A DNA stretch of 64,000 bases from JBFJKD01 sp041601945 (GCA_041601945.1 JBFIHG010000005.1:1-64000), one strand, 5' to 3'. Shown: positions 1-9,357, counted from the first letter of the stretch. The notes: a model not told the origin generated them from the letters alone. A program made the numbers and translations.

Positions 1-534
1 AACGGGCAGACGTTTACCGAAAGTCTGTTGTTTACCCATCGTGGTATCAGTGGCCCGGCGATATTGCAGATATCCAGCTACTGGAAACCGGGGGATGAAA
101 TATTTGTTGACCTGCTGCCCGGTATCGATGCCGGCGAATGGTTAGTTAACGCCAAACATCGCCAGGGAAAAAGCCTGTTGAAAGCATTATTCACGCAAAA
201 ACTGCCGAAAGCGCTGGTTGGGGAATTACAGACCCTGTGGTGGGCGGAATTGGGAGATACACCGTTGGCCGAATTGAGTGATGGAAAACTACAGCTCATT
301 GGGGAGCGATTTAACCATTGGCGTTTAAAACCATCCGCCACGGAAGGTTATCGCACCGCTGAGGTGACTCTGGGGGGCGTCGATACCAGCGCTATCAGCT
401 CCAAAACCATGGAGGTCAAACACCAGCCGGGTCTGTATTTTATTGGTGAAGTGCTGGACGTTACCGGGCAGCTTGGCGGGTTCAATTTTCAGTGGGCCTG
501 GTCGTCCGGTTACAGCGCCGGGTTGGTTGTCTAA
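1..534 (+). CDS. NAD(P)/FAD-dependent oxidoreductase, YhiN/HI0933 family (3' part)
   Basis: This is the C-terminal 177 residues of a flavoprotein whose start lies left of the window; the frame is open from base 1. The stretch FTHRGISGPAILQISSYW is typical of the HI0933/YhiN (BaiN-like) family. In that family this part closes the substrate domain and returns to the Rossmann fold. The end, with GLYFIGEVLDVTGQLGGFN and a final GYSAG-like turn, is the family's FAD-contacting C-terminus (GE.LD..G..GGYN..WA..SG). These proteins are predicted flavin oxidoreductases; the physiological substrate in most bacteria is unknown. The next gene starts 135 bases downstream and is also an FAD enzyme, but of a different family, so a shared function is not implied. 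Confidence 0.85.
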   Translation, partial: NGQTFTESLLFTHRGISGPAILQISSYWKPGDEIFVDLLPGIDAGEWLVNAKHRQGKSLLKALFTQKLPKALVGELQTLWWAELGDTPLAELSDGKLQLIGERFNHWRLKPSATEGYRTAEVTLGGVDTSAISSKTMEVKHQPGLYFIGEVLDVTGQLGGFNFQWAWSSGYSAGLVV

Positions 535-669
535 CCATATGGATTCCCGGGATGTAGTGTGGTGTTGGGAATGCGGCCAGCCGGTTGCGCCGTGCTAATA
601 TTCCGCGCCTGAATAATCGCGGAGTGGACGTTTTGAATTCTTGCTGGTGGGGAAAAAAGTTGCCAATTC

Positions 670-2349
670 ATGCTGCGACTTAACGACATAAAACTGCCCC
701 TCGAGCATAGCGAGGCGGATCTGGTTGACGCCATTGTTAAGCGCCTGGCTATACAGCCGCGCGACCTTATAGCTTTTAGCATTTTTAAACGTAGCTACGA
801 CGCGCGCAAGAAGCATAGTATCTCGCTTGTTTATCAATTGGATGTAACGCTCGATGTGACAGCGGACCAAATTGTATTGGAGAAATTTGCCGGGCAATCC
901 TGGGTAGGGCCAAGTCCGGATACCAATTATCACTTTGTGGCGCAGGCACCTGGGGAGTTTCCGGCAGGCCGCCAACAACGGCCCATTGTTATCGGCTTTG
1001 GCCCCTGCGGTATTTTGGCGGCACTGGTGCTGGCACAGATGGGACTGAAGCCGATTGTGCTGGAGCGCGGACAGGACGTGCGCCAGCGCACCCGCGATAC
1101 CTGGGATTTTTGGCGCAAGCGCAAGTTAAACACTGAATCCAACGTACAGTTTGGAGAAGGCGGCGCGGGCACATTCTCCGACGGCAAACTGTATAGTCAG
1201 GTCAAGGACAGGCGTCATTTAGGTCGCAAGGTGTTAACCGAGTTTGTGGCGGCCGGTGCGCCCACGGAAATTTTAACCGTCAGCAAACCCCATATTGGCA
1301 CCTTTAAACTGGTCAAGATGGTGGAAAACATGCGTGCGGAAATCACCCGTTTGGGTGGTGAAATCCGGTTTGATTGTAAGGTGGAAAGCATTCACCGCGA
1401 GGTTGTGGAGGGTGCGGGTGCACAGTGCGCGGGTAGCGATAGTGACGGGCAAATTACGGCTGTAACCCTGACGAGTGGCGAAACGCTGTACAGTCGCCAT
1501 ATTATTCTGGCGATCGGTCACAGTGCCCGCGATACGTTTGCAATGCTATTGCAGCAAGGCGTTTACATCGAAGCCAAGCCGTTTTCCATCGGTTTTCGGA
1601 TTGAACACCCACAATCATTGATTGACGGTGCGCGCTTTGGCGCGCAGGCCGGACACCCATTGCTGGGCGCTGCGGACTACAAACTGGTACACCATTGTGC
1701 CAATGGCCGCAGTGTCTACAGTTTCTGTATGTGTCCCGGGGGCACCGTGGTGGCGGCCAGTTCTGAGGAAGGGCACGTGGTGACCAATGGTATGTCGCAA
1801 TATTCCCGCAACGAACGCAATGCCAATGCCGCCATTGTGGTGGGCGTTACGCCCGAGCAAGACTACCCGGAGCACGTGTTAGCGGGCATTGACCTGCAAC
1901 GTAAACTCGAACAGCTGGCCTACCGCCTGGGGGGCGAAAATTACAATGCGCCCGCGCAGTTGGTGGGAGATTTTCTGCAGGGCATACCCTCCACCCAGTT
2001 GGCTGGTATTGCCCCGTCCTACCAGCCCGGCATTACCCTGGGAGATTTATCGCAGGCCCTGCCGGCATTTGCCATTGCTGCCATTCGCGAGGCCATTCCG
2101 GTATTCGATGAGCAGATAAAAGGATTCGCCATGCCCGACGCCCTGCTAACGGCGGTTGAAACCCGCACGTCTTCGCCCATTTGTATCAAACGCGGAGCAG
2201 ATTTTCACAGTATCAATACCAGGGGTTTATATCCCGCCGGTGAAGGTGCCGGGTACGCGGGTGGTATTTTGTCGGCGGGAATCGATGGCATTAAAGTAGC
2301 CGAGGCACTGGCCCTTGATCTATTGCAAGCAGCACAGTCGGCAAAGTAA
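670..2349 (+). CDS. FAD-dependent dehydrogenase, COG2509 family
   Basis: The 559-residue protein has an N-terminal alpha/beta domain of about 100 residues (LRLNDIKLPLEHSE...) that marks the COG2509 family. A dinucleotide-binding motif follows at about residues 106-134 (IGFGPCGILAALVLAQMG, then an acidic residue in LERG). FGEGGAGTFSDGKL at about residue 160 and YPAGEGAGYAGGILSAGIDG near the C-terminus are the other FAD contacts. Family members are predicted flavin dehydrogenases with no firmly established substrate. The ATG at 670 gives the full N-terminal domain, although the nearest purine-rich stretch (GGGGA) lies rather far upstream. The gene runs towards dnaE2, whose stop is 47 bases away, and I see no terminator between them. 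Confidence 0.88.
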   Translation: MLRLNDIKLPLEHSEADLVDAIVKRLAIQPRDLIAFSIFKRSYDARKKHSISLVYQLDVTLDVTADQIVLEKFAGQSWVGPSPDTNYHFVAQAPGEFPAGRQQRPIVIGFGPCGILAALVLAQMGLKPIVLERGQDVRQRTRDTWDFWRKRKLNTESNVQFGEGGAGTFSDGKLYSQVKDRRHLGRKVLTEFVAAGAPTEILTVSKPHIGTFKLVKMVENMRAEITRLGGEIRFDCKVESIHREVVEGAGAQCAGSDSDGQITAVTLTSGETLYSRHIILAIGHSARDTFAMLLQQGVYIEAKPFSIGFRIEHPQSLIDGARFGAQAGHPLLGAADYKLVHHCANGRSVYSFCMCPGGTVVAASSEEGHVVTNGMSQYSRNERNANAAIVVGVTPEQDYPEHVLAGIDLQRKLEQLAYRLGGENYNAPAQLVGDFLQGIPSTQLAGIAPSYQPGITLGDLSQALPAFAIAAIREAIPVFDEQIKGFAMPDALLTAVETRTSSPICIKRGADFHSINTRGLYPAGEGAGYAGGILSAGIDGIKVAEALALDLLQAAQSAK

Positions 2350-2396
2350 TTCCTGTTAGTAGTGTATTTTCTGAAATGACCCATGAAAAATTGAAT

Positions 2397-5300
2397 CTAG
2401 CGAAAGTCTCTGGATTTTACGGCGAGTTCCGCGAGCAGGTGACTGTAATCAATAATTTCGCCTGCTATCACGTGAATCACTTCGTTTTTGCATTCCATAA
2501 TACCCTTGATCATCGCCAGTTGAGCGCCCAGTAGGGCCTGCCGATAGCGGGTTTGTAAATCCTTCCAGACAATGATGTTGATATTTCCGGTTTCATCTTC
2601 CAGCGTGAGAAACACCACCCCCGAGGCGCTACCGGGTCGTTGTCGCCCGGTGATCAGTCCGGCGACACGCACAAAACGATTATTGTTGAGGGCGCTCAGA
2701 TCACATTGGCGTTTGCAGTGACGAAAGACTGCGTGGTCGCGCAACAGGGCCATAGGATGGCGGTTAAGGGTGAGTCCAGTGCTGTGGTAATCGGCCAGCA
2801 TCTCATCCACTTCGCTGGGAACGGGCAGAGTTACGTGCTGGTTGTCGTGTACGGGTTCTCTCTGTTGCACTTGTTGTGATTGTTGCGATCTGCTTTTCGC
2901 GTCGATGGCGCGATCCGTTTTGGTCAATAGAGGGCGCGGTGTTTCAACCCCCAGCACCTGCCAGTGGGCCTGATGTCGATGACCACTGATTGCCTGTAGC
3001 GCATTTGCGCTGGCCAGCGCCTGCATTTCCTTTTTATTGAGGCGAGCGCGATGGGCAAGGTCGTTGATACTGGCAAAAGGTCGTGCGTTGCCCTCGCTGA
3101 CGATACGTTGCGCAGCCTCCTTGCCCAGACCTTTCACAAGGCGCAATCCCAGGCGTAATGCCGGTTGTCGCTGTGCCCTAACCTTGTCCGCGGGTAATTC
3201 CAGATGATGCTCCCAGCGGCTGTGACGAATATCCACCGGCAGTACATTAATGCCGTGACGTCGCGCGTCCTGCACCAACTGGGAGGCGGAATAAAAGCCC
3301 ATGGGCTGGCTATTGAGCAATGCACAACAAAATGCAGCGGGGTGATGACATTTTAGCCATGCGGACACATAGGCGAGTAGCGCAAAGCTGGCGGAATGGG
3401 ATTCGGGAAAACCGTAACCGCCGAAGCCTTTGATTTGTTCGAACAGACGTTGCGCAAAATCCTCGTTGTAACCCCGGGCTAACATACCGTTAACAAGTTT
3501 GTTTTCGAATTTCATCAGGTTGCCGTTTTTACCCCAGCTGGCCATGGCCCGGCGCAACTGGTCGGCTTCGCCACCGCTAAAACCAGCAGCCACCATGGCG
3601 AGCCGGATAACCTGCTCCTGAAAAATAGGAATGCCCAGGGTGCTTTTCAACACAGCCTCTATTGCCGCGCTGGGATAAGTTACCGCCGCAGGGTTTTGTC
3701 GTCGTTTCAGGTAGGGATGCACCATATCGCCCTGAATCGGACCGGGGCGCACGATGGCGACCTGAATCACCAGGTCGTAGTAACAGCGTGGGCGTAGTCT
3801 GGGCAGCATGGACATTTGCGCGCGGGACTCCACCTGAAAGACACCGATGGTGTCGGCCCGGCACAGCATATCGTAGGTGGCGCTATCGTTTTCCGGAATC
3901 GCCTGCAGGTTGGGAACCGCGGTGCTGTAATCGCGCACCAGCTCCAGGCATTTACGAATGGCGCTGAGCATGCCGAGAGCGAGGATATCCACCTTCATCA
4001 AACCGAGGGCTTCGATGTCCTCCTTGTCCCACTGAATCACTGTGCGCTCGGGCATGCTGGCATTTTCCACCGGCACCAGTTGGCTGATTGGCCCCGCGCT
4101 GATAATGAAACCGCCAACATGCTGGGACAGATGTCGGGGAAAGCCGAGGATTGTCTGTACCAGCAGCAGAAAATGTTGTGCGAGTGTTTGATGGTCGAGC
4201 AGGTTGTTCTCGACAAAGCGTTGTTGTAAATCGCCACTGCGATCCCACCAGGCAAGAGAGGTTGCCAATTGATCCACCAACGGTGGGGGCAAATCGAGGG
4301 CTTTGCCAACATCTCGTATGGCGCTGCGGGTGCGATAGGTAATCACGGTGGCCGCCAGTGCCGCGCGCTCTCGGGAATACTTTTTGTAAATATACTGAAT
4401 CACTTCTTCGCGCCGTTCGTGTTCGAAATCCACGTCGATATCCGGCGGTTCGTCCCGCTCTTTGGAAATAAAACGTTCAAATAACAGGGCCACACGGGTG
4501 GGGGATACTTCGGTGATAAACAGGCAGTAACACACCACCGAGTTAGCGGCGGAGCCGCGACCCTGACACAGAATGTCGCGACTGCGGGCGAATTGCACAA
4601 TGTCGTAGACCGTTAAAAAATAGTACTCGTAGCGCAATTCGCGAATCAGCGTTAATTCCCGCTCGATGGTGGCTTGTATGGCTGATGGTATTGTCTGTGG
4701 CCAGCGCTGCCCGGCACCCGCCATAACCAGATCGCGCAGATGCTGATGCGGTGTCACCCCTGCGGGTACGACTTCCGCGGGATATTCGTAGCGCAATTCG
4801 TCGAGGGAGAAGTGGCAGCGCGCGCTGATGTTGAGGGTTTCCTGGAGCAGTGCTTCAGGGTACAGGCGTTGCAGCGTGGAGATGGGGCGCAGGTAGCGCT
4901 CGCTGTTGGCCTGCAAGCGGGTGCCCAGTTGTGGAATGCTGGTATTGAGGCGAATGGCGGTGAGGGTGTCCTGTAACGGTTTGCGAGTGCGCTCGTGCAT
5001 ATGTACATCGCCGCAGGCGACCATGGGAATGCCGAGGGTCTGTGCAAGGGTATACAGCTGCAGATAGCTGGTCTGTTCGTCGCTGGCCAGGAGTCGCGTG
5101 ACCCCGAGCCACAGGCGGTTGCCAAACATCGTGCATAGCCTGCGGCCAATCTCGACAGCATTCGGCGTATCGAGGGCCGCTGGCCAAATTGCCAGGCAGC
5201 GTCGTATGTGGCGTTGAATATCCGCCAGTGCGAGGCGATACGCTCCCTTGGGGCTGCGGCGGCGGGCCAGGGTGATAAGGGCTGAGAGTTCGCCATAGGC

Positions 5301-5546
5301 GGCGCGATCTGGCGCGAGCAGAATCAGTTTACATTGCTCCTGTAAATAAAATTCACTGCCGATAATCAATTGAATATTTTGTTCGCGCGCCGCGACATGG
5401 GCCTTGACCACACCAGCCAGAGAACATTCGTCGGTGATGGCCAGGGCGTGGTAGCCCAGTTCCGCGGCGCGCCTCACCAGCTCAGCGGGGTGGGAGGCGC
5501 CACGCAGAAATGTGAAATTACTCAGGCAGTGTAATTCTGCGTACAC
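2397..5546 (-). CDS. dnaE2: Error-prone DNA polymerase III alpha subunit DnaE2 (ImuC)
   Basis: This is the polymerase of the SOS-induced translesion mutasome (ImuA-ImuB-DnaE2). The N-terminal PHP domain starts at YAELHCLSNFTFLRGASHP, and the polymerase active-site motif PDIDVDFE is present. The protein ends with helix-hairpin-helix and OB-fold regions (GLITGRQRPGSASGVVFLTL), as in other C-family polymerases. Length is about 1,049 residues, usual for DnaE2. The reading frame stays open well into imuB, but homology begins at YAEL, so the real start is the GTG at 5546 (4 bases after the imuB stop) or the TTG at 5558 (overlapping it). Neither has a clear ribosome binding site, which suggests translational coupling to imuB. 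Confidence 0.95.
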   Translation of the reverse strand: MYAELHCLSNFTFLRGASHPAELVRRAAELGYHALAITDECSLAGVVKAHVAAREQNIQLIIGSEFYLQEQCKLILLAPDRAAYGELSALITLARRRSPKGAYRLALADIQRHIRRCLAIWPAALDTPNAVEIGRRLCTMFGNRLWLGVTRLLASDEQTSYLQLYTLAQTLGIPMVACGDVHMHERTRKPLQDTLTAIRLNTSIPQLGTRLQANSERYLRPISTLQRLYPEALLQETLNISARCHFSLDELRYEYPAEVVPAGVTPHQHLRDLVMAGAGQRWPQTIPSAIQATIERELTLIRELRYEYYFLTVYDIVQFARSRDILCQGRGSAANSVVCYCLFITEVSPTRVALLFERFISKERDEPPDIDVDFEHERREEVIQYIYKKYSRERAALAATVITYRTRSAIRDVGKALDLPPPLVDQLATSLAWWDRSGDLQQRFVENNLLDHQTLAQHFLLLVQTILGFPRHLSQHVGGFIISAGPISQLVPVENASMPERTVIQWDKEDIEALGLMKVDILALGMLSAIRKCLELVRDYSTAVPNLQAIPENDSATYDMLCRADTIGVFQVESRAQMSMLPRLRPRCYYDLVIQVAIVRPGPIQGDMVHPYLKRRQNPAAVTYPSAAIEAVLKSTLGIPIFQEQVIRLAMVAAGFSGGEADQLRRAMASWGKNGNLMKFENKLVNGMLARGYNEDFAQRLFEQIKGFGGYGFPESHSASFALLAYVSAWLKCHHPAAFCCALLNSQPMGFYSASQLVQDARRHGINVLPVDIRHSRWEHHLELPADKVRAQRQPALRLGLRLVKGLGKEAAQRIVSEGNARPFASINDLAHRARLNKKEMQALASANALQAISGHRHQAHWQVLGVETPRPLLTKTDRAIDAKSRSQQSQQVQQREPVHDNQHVTLPVPSEVDEMLADYHSTGLTLNRHPMALLRDHAVFRHCKRQCDLSALNNNRFVRVAGLITGRQRPGSASGVVFLTLEDETGNINIIVWKDLQTRYRQALLGAQLAMIKGIMECKNEVIHVIAGEIIDYSHLLAELAVKSRDFR

Positions 5547-5550
5547 GGTG

Positions 5551-7131
5551 CTAACCAAAAATGCCGTGGACAAACCAGCGCCGGGTGTCGAGCTCCCGGT
5601 AAATCCAGTACACCGCGCCCTGCGTATGGCGGGCAATAAAGTAATCCCGGTGGACGGGTTTAGACCACCACTCGCCTTCGATACGTTCCGGGCCCTGTAG
5701 CAGTTGCAGCACGCCGCGCCAGTACAGCTGCTGGCCACGGTGTTGAATTTCTTCCGGTCTGGATAACAACCAGGCGGGGCGCTGTGGGGCGGTTGAGGCC
5801 GTAGCATCAGTTTTATCAGATGGCTGAATGCTGGGCGGGCGTTGCGGGGGTAGAGCGGGTGTGTGGAGTGCTTGCCAGGCATATTCCGGAATATGGCTGT
5901 CGGCCAGTGCCAGCCCGGAGATGGCGCTGGCGCCGAGGCGTGCGCGCAGGCGGTCGATAAGCTCGCCGATGGCATCATCGCCAGTACTCGCGCTGCCCGT
6001 TGCAGCACTGTGGGGCGTAAGCAGATCGCGTTCCACATGGCGAGCGGGATGTAGTTCCGTGGCGGTTAGCGCGATCTTTTCGACCGGCCCATCGAGGGTC
6101 AATGACGCCAGTTTGAGGCGGCTGAGGGACAGAAAATAGTCGGCATCGTTGCGTGGGTTGGCACAGCTCAGGACAATGGTTTTAGCGGCGCCATTTTGCT
6201 GTTGCAAGCGCCATTCGATACCACCGCAATGCAGTTGTCGAGCGCGTAGATAACCGCACAGTGCCAGCAACAGACGGCGCATGGGAAACAGTAGCATTTC
6301 GGTACTGGTCAGCCCATTCATGAATTCCAGTGCGTCGTCAAATTGTGGCGGCAGTTGCAGCACCTTGCGCAGGTCTGGTCGCTGCCCGGTTACCCGCTGT
6401 AAATAGTGCAGCAGACCCTGCCCACAGCGTTTGCCGAGCGCCGCAGCAGGCAGGCGCAGCACATCGCCAAGCTGGCGCAAGCCGGTGCGCTGTAAGCTGG
6501 CCTGCAAGGTGGCGGAACAGTCCAGTACGGACAGGGGCAGCGCATGCAGGACGCGATTAAACAGCACGGTGTCAATGACAGTGCCGGTGCGATCATCGAA
6601 AGCGGCGACAGAATCCACAGCACCGCGGCTGATCAGCTGCGCGGCGGCGGGGGTGGGGGCAAGGCCAGGGGTATAACTGTAGCGGTGTGCGGCGACCTCT
6701 GTGGCGATCAGCGCGCACAGTCTGCGCACGCCGCCAAATAATTTCAGGCTGCCCTGAATTTCCAGTAGTAAATTATCCGGGGGCTGTACGCAAACGACGG
6801 AGGTAAAACGGTAGCACCCATACGCCAGGTGTTGCAGGGCGCGTTGTTCGCGGGCGCTGTCCCGCATGCTGGTGTGCAGATCGGGGCACAAGGTATATGC
6901 CGTGCCGAGTGGGGTGTCGGGCGCAATACCACAGGCCAACGCCGCCGGATTACAGAATTCGATGCGGTGCCCGCTAATCACCACGGTGGGTTTAAGTGGG
7001 TTTTGCCCGATAGTTTCAGCGTTATTTGTTGTACGCGGCCGACTGTCGACAGCGTCGATATACTCATGACCGATAACGTCGTCGAAAATTTCCAGGGGTA
7101 ATTGAGGTAAATGCAGACATAGCCACAGCAT
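5551..7131 (-). CDS. imuB: ImuB, inactive Y-family polymerase-like mutasome hub
   Basis: The 526-residue protein is related to Y-family polymerases but starts MLWLCLHLPQLPLEIF. The position that carries the metal-binding aspartate in active enzymes (D-x-D-x-F-A) is hydrophobic here. This is the known state of ImuB, which does not polymerise but recruits DnaE2 to the beta clamp and to ImuA. Later parts show the typical ImuB features LLEIQGSLKLFGG and the thumb-like LRQLGDVLRLPAAALGKRCG. The C-terminus (YWIYRELDTRRWFVHGIFG) matches the family's end. It lies between imuA (9-base gap) and dnaE2 in one operon under the LexA-controlled promoter at about 7.97 kb. Confidence 0.93.
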   Translation of the reverse strand: MLWLCLHLPQLPLEIFDDVIGHEYIDAVDSRPRTTNNAETIGQNPLKPTVVISGHRIEFCNPAALACGIAPDTPLGTAYTLCPDLHTSMRDSAREQRALQHLAYGCYRFTSVVCVQPPDNLLLEIQGSLKLFGGVRRLCALIATEVAAHRYSYTPGLAPTPAAAQLISRGAVDSVAAFDDRTGTVIDTVLFNRVLHALPLSVLDCSATLQASLQRTGLRQLGDVLRLPAAALGKRCGQGLLHYLQRVTGQRPDLRKVLQLPPQFDDALEFMNGLTSTEMLLFPMRRLLLALCGYLRARQLHCGGIEWRLQQQNGAAKTIVLSCANPRNDADYFLSLSRLKLASLTLDGPVEKIALTATELHPARHVERDLLTPHSAATGSASTGDDAIGELIDRLRARLGASAISGLALADSHIPEYAWQALHTPALPPQRPPSIQPSDKTDATASTAPQRPAWLLSRPEEIQHRGQQLYWRGVLQLLQGPERIEGEWWSKPVHRDYFIARHTQGAVYWIYRELDTRRWFVHGIFG

Positions 7132-7140
7132 AACAAGCGC

Positions 7141-7899
7141 TCACTGTAACGCCGGGCGCAGAGGCAGGGCACGGGGGCGTACCTGCGGCGGGGAGACGGG
7201 GTCTGGTTCAGAACCTGTTGCACAAACGGGTTGTGGCGTTGGCAGGTGTTGCGTGGGCATGGTGCGCTGGCTGAGAATATCGGGACGCTGTAAGCAGACG
7301 GATTGCCCGCTCCAACCGCCCCGTTGTTTGAGGATAGTGAGCTGGCAGCCATCCGCTGTGGACTCGATGGCGATGCGCAATGTCGCTGGCGAGGGCTGGT
7401 TTGCCGTCTGACAGGAACGGAACAGAACCGCCAGGCCAGCGCCTGCCTGGGCAGCCAGCTGCAGCTTGCGTAATTGGGGTACGCTGAGGTTGGCTGTTGT
7501 CAGCCAGGTAAGGACAGCACCCCCCGAGGCGGCGCGCAGTCCCTGCTCCGTCGCCCATAATTGGTCGCGCAGGGTTGTTGTTTGCACCACCAGTAAGCGC
7601 TCAAGGTTGATGTTCCAGCGCTGCCACGCCGGCGCGTAGGGCAGATGGGGGGGTGCTATCAGCACCAGGGGCCGTCCTGCGGCGCTCAGTTGTGCCAGTG
7701 TCGGCGCCAGTAGTTGCAGTTCCCCACTACCGGGTTGGCGACACAGGAGTTCGGTCAGGGCGCCTGTTGGCCAGCCGCCCTGATGCAGGCTGGTATTCAG
7801 TGAGGCATAACCGGTGGCTATGCCGTGGGTTATATTCAGTGTTGCCGAGGCCTGCCAGAGATCGGGCCGTTTGAGCAGTGAAGCGAGCGTCGAGTTCAT
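7141..7899 (-). CDS. imuA: ImuA, RecA/SulA-like translesion synthesis protein
   Basis: This is the first gene of the imuA-imuB-dnaE2 cassette. The 252-residue protein has the RecA-like core of ImuA: IATGYASLNTSLHQGGWPTG followed by LTELLCRQPGSGELQLLAP, at the place of a degenerate Walker A loop. Further on are AGRPLVLIAPPHLPYAPAW and a beta-strand VLTWL. ImuA is known to bind ImuB and RecA and to help assemble the mutasome. The ATG at 7899 starts 65 bases downstream of a LexA box, and no other in-frame start lies closer to the box. Expression should rise on DNA damage. Confidence 0.93.
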   Translation of the reverse strand: MNSTLASLLKRPDLWQASATLNITHGIATGYASLNTSLHQGGWPTGALTELLCRQPGSGELQLLAPTLAQLSAAGRPLVLIAPPHLPYAPAWQRWNINLERLLVVQTTTLRDQLWATEQGLRAASGGAVLTWLTTANLSVPQLRKLQLAAQAGAGLAVLFRSCQTANQPSPATLRIAIESTADGCQLTILKQRGGWSGQSVCLQRPDILSQRTMPTQHLPTPQPVCATGSEPDPVSPPQVRPRALPLRPALQ

Positions 7900-7963
7900 A
7901 GTCTGTGGGCTGTGCTGTTGCTATACGGGATGGTTTTTTCGCGGAGACAGAGTTCTGGGCGAA

Positions 7964-7983
7964 TACTGTAAATATATACAGTA
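7964..7983 (-). promoter_or_regulatory. LexA (SOS) operator of imuA-imuB-dnaE2
   Basis: The 20-mer TACTGTAAATATATACAGTA differs at a single position from the E. coli consensus TACTGTATATATATACAGTA. The CTGT-N8-ACAG core is at 7966-7981. It covers the -10 region of the imuA promoter, so bound LexA should block transcription until RecA-driven LexA cleavage. Confidence 0.95.
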
Positions 7984-7999
7984 TAGCGGGTGTTGTCAC
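7971..7999 (-). promoter_or_regulatory. Sigma-70 promoter of imuA
   Basis: Read on the minus strand, GTGACA (7999-7994) is followed after 17 bases by TATATT (7976-7971), each matching the -35 and -10 consensus at five of six positions. The -10 lies inside the LexA box. The predicted transcript starts about 65 bases before the imuA ATG. Confidence 0.7.
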
Positions 8000-8005
8000 C
8001 CGCTA
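7984..8005. repeat. Perfect 9-bp inverted repeat next to the LexA box
   Basis: TAGCGGGTG and CACCCGCTA are separated by TTGT. The repeat directly abuts the LexA operator and covers the -35 element of the imuA promoter. It is upstream of the imuA transcript, so it is not a terminator for that operon. It could be an operator for a second regulator or a hairpin in a divergent transcript. Confidence 0.7.
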
Positions 8006-8143
8006 TTGATTAACGGTGACTATGGGTGTGATAAGTCGTGCTGGACGACTGCTTCGGGGTCGCTGCGGCGGCCTGGGTGCGACGGGTGGCAGCAACGGGA
8101 GTGGTAAGATAGGAGCGTCTTCGACCCCGATTGACTACGGGAG

Positions 8144-8902
8144 GTGCCTGTTAGCGTTTCTATCGAAATGACAATAATCCTTACGGCTATTGCGTTTACG
8201 GCAGGGTTTATCTCCTCCATTGCCGGGGCGGGTGGTCTGCTGACACTGCCAGCCCTGCTCTGGGCGGGCTTGCCACCGCTCCAGGCCCTGGCCACCAATA
8301 AGGTCCAGAGCGCACTGGGTACGGCATCATCGGCCTGGAATTTTTTCCGCAAAGGGCATTTGCAGCTCCGGGACATAGGGCCTGCTATTGGCTTTGCGCT
8401 GGTGGGTTCCGTTGTGGGTACGCTGGTTGTTCAGCAACTGGGCAATGAACTGTTGGGTCGGTTGCTGCCTGTTTTTCTGATTATCATTGCAGGGTATTTT
8501 CTATTGTCCCCGCGGGTGTCTGACGAAAGTTCCACACCGCGCCTGTCCCGCTGGCAATTCGGCGGTTGTGCAGCGTTGGGTATGGGATTTTACGGCGGTT
8601 TTTTTGGTCCCGGCATGGGTTCGATATTCCCTTTTCTGTTTGTCTGGCTGCTGGGCCATAACCTGCGCAGTGCGACGGCGCACACCAAAGCCATGGTGCT
8701 AACTATTAATGGTGTCTCCGCACTCCTGTTTATTTACCACGGCAGTGTGTTGTGGGATCTCGCGTTGATCATGTCCGTTGCTCAAATGGTCGGGGCGTAT
8801 CTGGGTTCCAGTCTGGTCATTCACCGCGGTGCGGCACTGGTGCAACCACTGATTGTTGCGGTTACACTGATTCTGTCGATTAAACTGTTACTGTTTCCAT
8901 AA
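8144..8902 (+). CDS. TauE/SafE family sulfite exporter-like permease
   Basis: The 252-residue protein is an integral membrane protein with about eight hydrophobic segments. It carries the family signature near the N-terminus (AGFISSIAGAGGLLTLPALL, then ATNKVQSALGT) and a second half with GFYGGFFGPGMGSIFPF, the repeat-derived counterpart. Members move sulfite, sulfonates or other small organosulfur anions across the inner membrane; the substrate here cannot be told. The GTG at 8144 gives this length. The ATG at 8168 (MTIILTAIAF) starts just before the first membrane helix and is an equally good start, because the GGGAGG just upstream of 8144 is too close to serve the GTG well. It is divergent from imuA. 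Confidence 0.88.
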   Translation: MPVSVSIEMTIILTAIAFTAGFISSIAGAGGLLTLPALLWAGLPPLQALATNKVQSALGTASSAWNFFRKGHLQLRDIGPAIGFALVGSVVGTLVVQQLGNELLGRLLPVFLIIIAGYFLLSPRVSDESSTPRLSRWQFGGCAALGMGFYGGFFGPGMGSIFPFLFVWLLGHNLRSATAHTKAMVLTINGVSALLFIYHGSVLWDLALIMSVAQMVGAYLGSSLVIHRGAALVQPLIVAVTLILSIKLLLFP

Positions 8903-8937
8903 GTGTGCCAGGAGCGTATTGATATGAGTTTGCTGGC

Positions 8938-9324
8938 ATGAGCTATGTACTGACCCTGGCGTTAACGTTGACAGTGGTAGCGGTGGCCATGTGGGTGTTC
9001 GTCAAGGTGGGAACACCGGTGTATCGACTGCAACGGGAAAATGTCGTGAGTCTGCTACGTTTACTGGTGAGCGGTCGCGCCACGCGGCAGGATTGGGATG
9101 TGTTTGTGGCCATACCCATTCGCCACGATGCCCTGTTGCGGGACATTCAGGAGCGTTGCATCACGATTGCGCAAACTGAGTTTACCGGTGGCCCAGGTTT
9201 GCTTTTTTCCACACAGGGGATTGCCAGGCTTGAGTGTTTATTAAAAGAGTTAGCCCCCGAGGAAGAGACAACCCCGCTGATAAACTCTTCAGGGAAAAGT
9301 CATCAGCGCGAAGCAAGCGAGTAA
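8938..9324 (+). CDS. Small membrane-anchored protein of unknown function
   Basis: The 128-residue protein has one N-terminal hydrophobic segment (residues about 3-24, VLTLALTLTVVAVAMWVFV). A soluble, mostly helical region follows, with FVAIPIRHDALLRDIQERC and a charged tail (EEETTPLINSSGKSHQREAS). I do not recognise a named domain. The FVAIPIRHD..L..I..RC pattern resembles conserved hypothetical proteins of marine gammaproteobacteria. It sits 35 bases after the TauE-like gene and 33 bases before the AI-2E family gene in the same direction, so co-transcription is likely. Confidence 0.7.
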   Translation: MSYVLTLALTLTVVAVAMWVFVKVGTPVYRLQRENVVSLLRLLVSGRATRQDWDVFVAIPIRHDALLRDIQERCITIAQTEFTGGPGLLFSTQGIARLECLLKELAPEEETTPLINSSGKSHQREASE

Positions 9325-9357
9325 AAATAAAATCTGTTAAGGAAGGAAATAAGCGCG

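Noticed and set aside
5547..6038. N-terminal extension of the dnaE2 reading frame antisense-free into imuB
   Set aside because: The frame is open but overlaps imuB on the same strand, and DnaE2 homology begins only at YAEL; translation there is not supported.
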